Origin: Clostridia bacterium
GTDB taxonomy: Bacteria > Bacillota > Clostridia > Christensenellales > CAG-138
DNA length: 19,852 bases
Assembly: GCA_016293975.1 (NCBI GenBank)
Contig: JAEDCW010000036.1
Location: forward strand, 1 to 19,852
Direction of reading: 5' to 3'
Positions 14,292 through 19,852 of the stretch are shown here, in pieces. Positions within the stretch are counted from its first letter, which is position 1; each line of letters starts with the position of its first letter. A model generated the notes under the pieces. It was not told where the DNA came from. It was given only the letters and a program-made list of their open reading frames with translations, and did no database searches. The position numbers and the translations under genes were made by a program.

Positions 14292-14858
14292 ATGAGTTTC
14301 TTCGACAGACTGAAGAGCAATACCAATGCAGCACTTAATTCGTTAAAATCAACAGGTTTGGGCAACAAGAGCGCCGAAGTTGTGTTTGACGACATTCCCG
14401 AAACATTTGAAGCTTTTTGCGCCCTGCCCCAAGCCAAGATGTCCACACCCTTTGACACGGCGGCGCTTACTGTTGTAGCTTTGTGTGTGTATCCGGCAAA
14501 CCGCGATGTTTCTCTGCAGATGCTTGACTATTTGTACGGCCCGCGCCCGATGACCGTAATGGACAAACAGTTTATAGCTGACCGCTTTAAAGGCAAGGAC
14601 TATGTTCCGCGTTCATATTTCCGTGGAGCAACACCGGCTAACGACTATTCGCCCTCAGCCCCGTTTACTATCGTTGTTTCTGAAAACGCGCACTCTTACG
14701 CTGAACACGGCTTTGCCAAGCTCTTTATACCCTCGGGCGGCGCAGATAGTCCCAGGCCGATCAAACTCAGATTGGCAAAAGACGGCAAGTGGTATCTGTG
14801 GGAGCAGTTCCTGTTGTCTGATATCCGTCAGCCGGAAAGTGCTAATCCATGGGCTTAA
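14292..14858 (+). CDS. DUF6935-like protein of unknown function
   Basis: This is a 188-residue soluble protein with no signal peptide or membrane helix. The N-terminus MSFFDRLKSNTNAALNSL is an amphipathic helix. The body has TPFDTAALTVVALCVYPANR, then MLDYLYGPRPMTVMDKQFIA and SYFRGATPANDYSPSAPFTI, which I associate with the DUF6935 family of gut Firmicutes; that label is from memory. The end LAKDGKWYLWEQFLLSDIR suggests a small beta domain. ATG at 14292 lies nine bases after GAGG. It is separated from the upstream genes by two hairpins, so it probably has its own promoter, which I cannot place. Confidence 0.75.
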   Translation: MSFFDRLKSNTNAALNSLKSTGLGNKSAEVVFDDIPETFEAFCALPQAKMSTPFDTAALTVVALCVYPANRDVSLQMLDYLYGPRPMTVMDKQFIADRFKGKDYVPRSYFRGATPANDYSPSAPFTIVVSENAHSYAEHGFAKLFIPSGGADSPRPIKLRLAKDGKWYLWEQFLLSDIRQPESANPWA

Positions 14859-14922
14859 AAATGCAACATATCAGTATATACTCGAATTGTTGCGATAACA
14901 CTTAAAATGAGGTGCTTGTATT

Positions 14923-15426
14923 TCACCAGAAGAGTGGCAGAAATGCGAGCTCCTCTTCATTACCTACTGTATATTTGAAAACTCTGAATTCATAGGCATC
15001 GATGTTATCCGGCGGCCATGACTTGAACCCATTCTCTGCAATAATAGTAGATGCACTGCAAAACGCAAACGCATTTGCCCATGCCGTATCATAGTCGCAG
15101 TGGCAAATGGTCTTCTCAGCCATCAATACCATAATTTCAGAGGGATCGCCGTCTATGGCTATGTTCCATATGCCGCAATCATCTTCATCCAACCAAAATG
15201 ACAGCTCTGCAACTTTTACATTGCTATTGTTCTTTGGAACATAGAAGCCGTTAACACACTCGGCTTCAACCAAACTGCCCTTCTTGTCGCTCACAAACAC
15301 AAGCTCATCGCTGCCCAAACATGCATTCTGATACTTCTCGGTTTTTAAATCCGCGCTGGCGCAACCCTGGCACACGACCAGAACAAGTAAAAGTGCTAAC
15401 GCAACGGTGCGGTAATATAAATTCAT
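14923..15426 (-). CDS. Exported Cys-containing protein, possible lipoprotein
   Basis: This is a 167-residue protein with an N-terminal hydrophobic segment (about 7-18) ending VVCQGC. Cys22 could be lipidated, but the residue at -3 is Cys19 rather than the usual Leu, so processing is uncertain. The mature part includes ELVFVSDKKGSLVEAECVNG, GIWNIAIDGDPSEI, CHCDYDTAWANAFAF and an aromatic end. No family is recognised. ATG at 15426 is preferred to TTG at 15432, with a GGGGA site in front. Its frame converges on the DUF6935-like gene, and no clear terminator separates them. Confidence 0.65.
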   Translation of the reverse strand: MNLYYRTVALALLLVLVVCQGCASADLKTEKYQNACLGSDELVFVSDKKGSLVEAECVNGFYVPKNNSNVKVAELSFWLDEDDCGIWNIAIDGDPSEIMVLMAEKTICHCDYDTAWANAFAFCSASTIIAENGFKSWPPDNIDAYEFRVFKYTVGNEEELAFLPLFW

Positions 15427-15463
15427 AAGCAATCCCCATGAGATTCTAATATTCGCATACCAA

Positions 15464-15490
15464 GTTATACTACTTCATTTACAATGTCAA
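15464..15490 (-). promoter_or_regulatory. Probable promoter of the exported protein gene
   Basis: On the minus strand a perfect TTGACA (15485-15490) is followed 15 bases later by TATAAC (15464-15469). The spacer is short. The upstream AT-rich text contains another TTGACA-like site. Confidence 0.45.
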
Positions 15491-15645
15491 TATTTGTGTT
15501 ATAAATATGTATATTGTCGTATTTTGTCTATTATTGTTATGTTTTTGTCAATGTAAAATACTTCCTCGATTGATTTGCCCGAATCTTTTCAGTATAAATC
15601 ACTTATAACCGTGCAATTTTCCGGAACTATATACGTCCATTTCAC

Positions 15646-15777
15646 TTATCCAAGCATCTGCATAGATAGCTCGTTCATAAAGAAAACACGATCCGAAACT
15701 TTGAACCCCACATGACGCACGTATTTTTGGATTCCGCTATGATCCATCGTTACTGTTCTAAATGCATTAAGCTTAAT
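15646..15777 (-). other. In-frame open extension after the ABC ATPase stop
   Basis: Directly after the ATPase's TAG the same frame stays open for 43 codons, to a TAA at 15646-15648. It contains an internal ATG at 15747 (MDHSGIQKYVRHVGFKVSDR, then VFFMNELSMQMLG). It has no good ribosome site. It could be a former C-terminal extension cut off by a nonsense mutation, a small gene, or chance. I see no gene in the rest of 15433-15777. Confidence 0.25.
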
Positions 15778-16551
15778 CTAACTGCTCTTTTTCGGTCTTT
15801 CTATCAGAGGTGCGCCCTTGCTCTCGAGGTAGCTGTTTACTACATCGTACACCTCGCCAACCTTCTCTACGCACCCGTTTTTCAGCCACATTGCCTTTGT
15901 ACACAATGCGGTTATATCGCGTATTGTGTGAGACACTAGAAGCAACGTAGTTCCGCCTTTGAGCATCTCGTGCATTCTTTCTTTGCACTTCTTTTGGAAA
16001 GCAACGTCGCCTACGGCAAGAATCTCATCCACAATCAGAATCTCAGGCTGTACTATTGTAGCTACAGCAAATCCTAATCTTGCCCTCATACCCGACGAGT
16101 AGTTCTTTATAGGTATGTCGAGAAACTTACCCAACTCCGCAAACTCGACTATTTCATCAAACTTCTCCGCTATGAACTTCTTGCTAAAGCCCATAATCGT
16201 ACCATTAAGGTAGATATTCTCCCTTGCTGTAAGATTTAGGTCCATGCCTGCCGATAGCTCTATCATAGGAGCTACAGTACCATTTAATTTGGCTGTCCCC
16301 TTATATGGAGCAACAACGCCGCAAACAAGCTTGAGCAATGTGCTCTTTCCCGCACCGTTATCGCCGATTATTCCCCAAGCCTCCCCCGGCTTTACCTGCA
16401 ATGTGATGTCCTTCAAAGCGAGGAACTCTTCAAAAGTAAGCTTGCCCTGTATAAGCCTGACAAAATACTCCTTGAGGTTATCAGTCTTCTCTGAGGCCAT
16501 ATTGAAACGCACGGTTGCATTCTGTACATCTATTGCATATTCGCTATTCAA
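15778..16551 (-). CDS. Polysaccharide/teichoic acid ABC exporter, ATPase (Wzt/TagH-like)
   Basis: This ATPase powers export of a lipid-linked cell-surface polysaccharide with the permease encoded just upstream. At 257 residues it has only the nucleotide-binding domain. Walker A is GDNGAGKST, the signature is NYSSGMRARLGFA, Walker B is PEILIVDEILAVGD, and the H-loop is LLLVSHTIRD. The N-terminal RFNMASEKTDNLKEY and the segment before Walker A are typical of the Wzt/RfbB/TagH group, as is the MIELSAGMDLNLTARENIYLN stretch. The start is TTG at 16551 after GAGAGG, 12 bases from the permease stop. It lacks the C-terminal carbohydrate-binding domain of longer Wzt proteins. No glycosyltransferases are nearby. 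Confidence 0.9.
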   Translation of the reverse strand: MNSEYAIDVQNATVRFNMASEKTDNLKEYFVRLIQGKLTFEEFLALKDITLQVKPGEAWGIIGDNGAGKSTLLKLVCGVVAPYKGTAKLNGTVAPMIELSAGMDLNLTARENIYLNGTIMGFSKKFIAEKFDEIVEFAELGKFLDIPIKNYSSGMRARLGFAVATIVQPEILIVDEILAVGDVAFQKKCKERMHEMLKGGTTLLLVSHTIRDITALCTKAMWLKNGCVEKVGEVYDVVNSYLESKGAPLIERPKKSS

Positions 16552-16563
16552 AACAGTTACCTC

Positions 16564-17349
16564 TCAGATATAAAGTATGAAGCTCTTGCTGTTATGCTTA
16601 AACAAAGAAGCTCCTATTATCAGCATTACTACCGCCATGATTGCACCTTGCAGTACCATACTCATCGGCGGAAGAGCACCCTGTACGACGATCATTCTCG
16701 TCTGTGTGATATAACTATACATCGGGTTAAGGCGCGGAATCCATGTTTGCAAGAATTTTGGTACAGCTTCTATCGGATAAAAAATCGGAGTCAGATACAT
16801 CCAAGCAAGTGTTACTACATTCCAAATGTTCTTTATGTCCCTAAAGAATACCGTAGCCTGTGCCACAAGCAATCCAAGACCAACGCTAAACACATACAAC
16901 TCCAACACCGGGACTACAATTAATGGGAAATAAAACGTAAATCTCGTGTTAGTAGCTATCATAACAATCAACAACGCTCCCACAGAGAATATAAATGTTA
17001 TGAATGTACTTGTCACCGTGGAAAGGGTGAATATGTATTTAGGCACTCTCACTTTTTTCAGAAGGGATGCGTTTTTCAGTATGGAATTCATTGCAAGCGT
17101 ACTCGATTCACGTATATACGAGAACATAATGTTACCGATAACCAAATAGACCGGGAAATTCTCGATATTTCTCTCGAACATGCTTGAAAAAACAACCGTC
17201 AATACAACCATCGAGAGTAACGGACTTAATATACTCCAAACATAGCCTAAAAAGCTTCTTCTGTACTTGAGCTTTATGTCACGCTCAACCATTAGTATGA
17301 AGAAATCCTTATACTTGCTAAAATAATCTACGGTTTTCTTAAGTCTCAT
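16564..17349 (-). CDS. Polysaccharide/teichoic acid ABC exporter, permease (Wzm/TagG-like)
   Basis: This is a 261-residue ABC-2 type membrane protein with six helices. The N-terminus has the amphipathic coupling stretch DIKLKYRRSFLGYVWSILSP, typical of Wzm, TagG and KpsM. Other hallmarks are KVRVPKYIFTLS in the first loop and VFFRDIKNIWNVVTLAWMYL with TPIFYP in the second half, ending NPMYSYITQTR. ATG at 17349 follows GGAG. It is first in a two-gene operon with the ATPase and is preceded by a very long leader. The exported polymer is unknown, because its synthesis genes are not in the window. Confidence 0.9.
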   Translation of the reverse strand: MRLKKTVDYFSKYKDFFILMVERDIKLKYRRSFLGYVWSILSPLLSMVVLTVVFSSMFERNIENFPVYLVIGNIMFSYIRESSTLAMNSILKNASLLKKVRVPKYIFTLSTVTSTFITFIFSVGALLIVMIATNTRFTFYFPLIVVPVLELYVFSVGLGLLVAQATVFFRDIKNIWNVVTLAWMYLTPIFYPIEAVPKFLQTWIPRLNPMYSYITQTRMIVVQGALPPMSMVLQGAIMAVVMLIIGASLFKHNSKSFILYI

Positions 17350-17634
17350 GTCTCTCCTTGGCCGCCCTTTTGGGTTTTGTCGACACTACTGTTTTGCTAT
17401 GCCGAAATCCAGTGCACCTGCTATACAACTGCCTGCTATCTGTTGAAAGTATGCTCGCGGCAGGGCTTCAGTGCTCTGTGTCAAGTCACATTGCCAAAAA
17501 TAACGGCAATCATCCCCTGCATGGCTTCATGTATAAATATAAACATACAGACAAGCGCATGCAACATCCTTACGGGTACAATTGCCATCAAAAACAATAT
17601 GTGGCCGATATAGTATCCTCAGCCGGTTTTTAAC

Positions 17635-17738
17635 AGCTCTCGTTTATGTTTATCCTATCTCGCTTTGGTACTGCATGCTCAATGCCGCAATGGCATTTGG
17701 TCTTAAAACAACACAAAGATACCCACACTAAGAGAGCT
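17635..17738 (-). ncRNA. Candidate structured 5' domain in the exporter leader
   Basis: The exporter transcript starts near 17743, so about 400 bases (17350-17743) precede the gene. The first ~104 bases can fold. AGCTCTC and GAGAGCT (17732-17738 with 17635-17641) close the domain, CAAAG/CTTTG (17714-17718 with 17663-17667) forms an inner stem extended by TAT/ATA, and AATGCC-GCAAT-GGCATT (17681-17697) is a terminal hairpin. The rest of the leader has no recognised structure, only a 35-codon hydrophobic minus frame (17481-17588) with no ribosome site. I know no matching RNA family. Confidence 0.35.
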
Positions 17739-17749
17739 ATAACAGTGGA

Positions 17750-17778
17750 ATTATAGCATCTGACACACTTATTGTCAA
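17750..17778 (-). promoter_or_regulatory. Consensus sigma-A promoter of the polysaccharide exporter operon
   Basis: On the minus strand TTGACA (17773-17778), a 17-base spacer and TATAAT (17750-17755) match the consensus perfectly. It begins 27 bases after the stop of the aldo/keto reductase gene. Confidence 0.9.
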
Positions 17779-17804
17779 TAAACCCCAATGTTGGTAGGCA
17801 ATCA

Positions 17805-18812
17805 TTATTTGTCAAAGGCCTCCGCGCAATTCTTGAGCATATCACGTATGTTAAGCCCGTACGGACAGCGTGTCTCACACAAACCACAGCCTATACATTC
17901 ATGTGCTTTTACAGGTAAAGCCGCATAGCGGTCCTTTGCCCATTCGGCAAGTCCGTACCTCTTTAGGTAGCCTGCAAATAGGAATACCCCGGGAATGTTT
18001 ATGCCAACCGTACATGGCGCGCAATAATTGCAGCGCCTACAGAAATTGCCGGTAAGCGTTTGCTTTACCTGTGCTATCTGCACATTCTCTTCTTCGGTCA
18101 ATGCTTCTTTGCGAGTAAATGCGTTTACATTACAAGTAAGCTCTTCTATATCCGCCATACCTGGTATCGCAACCGTAACATTCAGATTAGCCGCAATGTA
18201 TCTCATAGCAATCTCGGCATTCTCGATAGCGCCGCCTGCTAACGGCTTCATGGCAATAAAAGCCTTTCCACATTCTGTACATTGCTCAATAAGCTTCTCC
18301 GCCTGATTCTCAACGATATTATATGGGAACATTATCGTCTCAACCCAGTCGAGCTTAAGCGCCGCCTCGAAAACATCGAGTCCGTGCGCTGTGATTCCGA
18401 TATGCCCTATTTTCCCATCTTCCTTAGCCTTAAGCAACGCTCCAAGGGCTCCGCCCTCTGCACATATCGTTTCAAGCTGCGAAGCATTGGGATTATGTAC
18501 CTGATACAAATCTATGTAGTCTGTTCCAAGATTAGTCAGGCTGATTTCTATGTCCTTCGCCATTGCCTCATATGTCTTTGCCATACTCTTTGTGGCAAGC
18601 ACGAACTTATCTCGCCTGCCACGAATTGCATAGCCTATGTACTCTTCACTCACTGTGTATCCACGCGCGGTATCTATGTAATTGATATTATATTCAATCA
18701 GGGCATCAAAAAGCTTCTTTGTTCCCTCTGCATCAATTCTCTGAATCGGTATACCGCCAAAACCAAGGCGCGAGACACTAAGGCCCGTGTTTCCAAGTTT
18801 AACGAACTCCAT
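17805..18812 (-). CDS. Aldo/keto reductase fused to a 2x[4Fe-4S]-type ferredoxin domain
   Basis: This is a 335-residue cytoplasmic oxidoreductase. The N-terminal TIM-barrel has the aldo/keto reductase tetrad: Asp47 and Tyr52 (YIDTARGYTVSEEYIG), Lys75 (LATKS) and His106 (YQVHNPN). A C-terminal domain adds CRRCNYCAPC (Cys258, 261, 264, 267) and the classical CIGCGLCETRCPYGL (Cys306, 309, 312, 316), so it probably carries iron-sulfur clusters and exchanges electrons with ferredoxin or another carrier. This fusion is common in anaerobes; physiological substrates are mostly unknown. ATG at 18812 lies six bases after AGGAGG; a longer frame from 18869 would run through the promoter. No terminator separates it from the exporter promoter. 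Confidence 0.9.
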   Translation of the reverse strand: MEFVKLGNTGLSVSRLGFGGIPIQRIDAEGTKKLFDALIEYNINYIDTARGYTVSEEYIGYAIRGRRDKFVLATKSMAKTYEAMAKDIEISLTNLGTDYIDLYQVHNPNASQLETICAEGGALGALLKAKEDGKIGHIGITAHGLDVFEAALKLDWVETIMFPYNIVENQAEKLIEQCTECGKAFIAMKPLAGGAIENAEIAMRYIAANLNVTVAIPGMADIEELTCNVNAFTRKEALTEEENVQIAQVKQTLTGNFCRRCNYCAPCTVGINIPGVFLFAGYLKRYGLAEWAKDRYAALPVKAHECIGCGLCETRCPYGLNIRDMLKNCAEAFDK

Positions 18813-18843
18813 TTGTTGCCTCCTGTAGAGTTTTGTTTTAAAG

Positions 18844-18872
18844 ATTATACTACACATTGTACAAAACATAAA
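18844..18872 (-). promoter_or_regulatory. Promoter of the aldo/keto reductase with two TGTACA palindromes
   Basis: A perfect TATAAT (18844-18849) on the minus strand has a weak TTTATG -35 (18867-18872) at 17 bases. Two octamer palindromes, TTGTACAA (18857-18864) and ATGTACAT (18872-18879), lie in the spacer and just upstream of the -35. Their centres are 15 bases apart, so they may be paired regulator sites. Confidence 0.55.
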
Positions 18873-19005
18873 TGTACATTACTGTTAGTAAATACAGGTT
18901 TTTCGTTTATCGTATAGTACTTTGCACAGCCCCTTATAGTGGCCATTTTACACGCCATAATTCATTGTTTTCCTACTCCAGTTTGTCGATTCAGTATATA
19001 CGACA

Positions 19006-19035
19006 AAACAGCTTCCCGCAAGCGGAAAGCTGTTT
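19006..19035. terminator. Bidirectional intrinsic terminator
   Basis: A 14-bp stem, AAACAGCTTCCCGC with GCGGAAAGCTGTTT (one G·T pair), has a two-base loop. On the minus strand it runs into TTTTG and ends the surface protein gene; on the plus strand TTTTTTT follows at 19041-19047. Confidence 0.85.
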
Positions 19036-19105
19036 CATTGTTTTTTTAGTAGTATTTACTCTCTGACAAGAATCGCACTGATGAGATTCCCGTTAGTGAA
19101 CTATA

Positions 19106-19852
19106 TTACTTTTTCTTTTTGAAGATGACTATTGCCGCACCGCTCAGCATTGTAGCTATAGCAAACGATGTCAGTGCAACTACGCCGGTCTTCGGAATCT
19201 GTACAAATGTGACTTCAACAATCACATCTGTTACCGGCGTGAGTGTGATTGTACCGTCAACTACACTTGTAATCATTTCGAATCCGTCCACAAGTACGCT
19301 CTGTACCATATATCCCTCATCGGGTGTCATCGTAATTGTGAACGGCGTTTCAAACTCAACAATGTACGTACCGGCAGCGGGTGTCGTTGTACCGCACTCG
19401 TTATGGTAGATCGTCACGTTTACCGTATTTGGCAGGTTCTCAGCAAATATAGCTTCAATCTCAGTAGCCTCATCAATTGTAAGCGTAAGCGCATTGTCCA
19501 TTACGTAACCAATCATATCTACGCCATTTACCAGTACGCTTATGAGACCACAGCCTTCATTAGCCGTGAATCCTACGGTGTACTCGCTTCCTACCTCGAC
19601 TTCGTACGTACCTGCGGCAGGTGTCGTCGTGCCAAACTCGTTGTGGGAGATTGTGACGTCTACCATCTCGGGCGGAATCTCGGCAAATACTGCTTCGATC
19701 TCGGTCGCCTCGTCGATTGTGAGTGTAAGTGCGCCGTTTACTACGTCGTCAATCGCCTCAACGCTATTTACCAGTACGCTTACGAGCTCACAGTCTGCAT
19801 TAGCCGTGAATCCTACGGTGTACTCGCTTCCTACCTCGACTTCGTACGTACC
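19106..19852 (-). CDS. Sortase-anchored surface protein with 80-residue repeats, C-terminal part
   Basis: The last 248 residues of a secreted wall protein are visible; the start lies beyond the right edge. The frame is open to the window end, so an internal ATG at 19666 is not the start. The protein is made of repeats of exactly 80 residues, each with HNEFGTTTPAAGTYEVEV, YTVGFTANEG, SVLVNGV and LTLTIDEATEIEA. They resemble InlB-type or other bacterial surface beta repeats. The C-terminus is a cell-wall sorting signal: IPKTG (codons at 19184-19198), a hydrophobic stretch of about 20 residues and a KKKK tail. Sortase would cut after the threonine. The repeats probably form a stalk; no ligand domain is seen. 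Confidence 0.88.
   Translation of the reverse strand, partial: GTYEVEVGSEYTVGFTANADCELVSVLVNSVEAIDDVVNGALTLTIDEATEIEAVFAEIPPEMVDVTISHNEFGTTTPAAGTYEVEVGSEYTVGFTANEGCGLISVLVNGVDMIGYVMDNALTLTIDEATEIEAIFAENLPNTVNVTIYHNECGTTTPAAGTYIVEFETPFTITMTPDEGYMVQSVLVDGFEMITSVVDGTITLTPVTDVIVEVTFVQIPKTGVVALTSFAIATMLSGAAIVIFKKKK
19373..19852 (-). repeat. Tandem 240-bp coding repeats
   Basis: GGTACGTAC-type starts recur at 19852, 19612 and 19372, exactly 240 bases apart. The first 52 bases of the copies at 19852 and 19612 are identical. The third copy (from 19372) has diverged and runs into the sorting signal. The array continues beyond the window. Confidence 0.9.

Noticed and set aside
17358..17633. 91-codon plus-strand frame in the exporter leader
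   Set aside because: No ribosome site or domain; the region lies downstream of a perfect promoter on the opposite strand.
17635..17738. 6S RNA
   Set aside because: The closed domain is only about 104 bases, and I cannot identify the long central bubble of 6S RNA.
19106..19666. Surface protein starting at ATG 19666
   Set aside because: The frame stays open with another full repeat up to the window edge, so this ATG is internal.
19373..19852. CRISPR-like array
   Set aside because: The 240-bp periodicity is coding, in frame and without spacers; it is a protein repeat.

Overview
The window looks like a chromosomal segment of a low-to-mid GC anaerobic Firmicute (class Clostridia, gut type). The reasons are strong AGGAGG ribosome sites, TTG and GTG starts, consensus TTGACA/TATAAT promoters, RecD2, a DUF368 transporter, zinc-finger DUF4428 and DUF6935-type proteins, a ferredoxin-fused aldo/keto reductase and a sortase-anchored repeat protein. 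No plasmid or phage backbone and no CRISPR array is visible. Every function is read from motifs in the sequence; no database search was run.

Layout. 1-905 (minus) is the N-terminal part of recD2. 1021-1839 (plus) is a membrane-anchored polysaccharide deacetylase, facing a minus operon across a bidirectional terminator. That operon (4496 to 1892) is DUF368 transporter, tcdA, carbamate kinase. 4651-4741 is tRNA-Ser(GGA) with its own promoter and terminator. 4813-5349 is probably a decayed gene. 5349-7135 (minus) is an ArsR-controlled unit: repressor, COG0701/ArsP-type permease, Cys-rich thioredoxin-like protein, with an ATCAA-N6-TTGAT operator in front of both the repressor and the permease. 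7331-8830 is a graveyard: the tail of an IS605-type tnpB with its right end and omegaRNA region, a gene fragment, a Nudix pseudogene and a near-perfect 50-nt palindrome.

8831-11787 (minus) encodes a substrate-binding lipoprotein followed by a transmembrane LuxR-type regulator, with no ABC permease or ATPase beside them. This suggests sensing rather than uptake. The pair is preceded by a leader of about 300 nt that starts at a consensus promoter. The leader holds a 12-bp long-range stem directly followed by eight U residues, beside competing hairpins, which is the layout of a riboswitch or attenuator. I consider this the most interesting part of the window.

12184-14858 (plus) is a run of four poorly characterised genes: DUF4428 zinc protein, lipoprotein, four-helix membrane protein and DUF6935-like protein. 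The middle two share an upstream dyad. 14923-15426 is a minus-strand exported protein. 15778-17349 (minus) is a Wzm/Wzt-type polysaccharide ABC exporter behind a perfect promoter and a 400-nt leader. 17805-18812 is an aldo/keto reductase with two iron-sulfur motifs. The window ends inside a surface protein built of exact 240-bp repeats with an IPKTG sorting signal.
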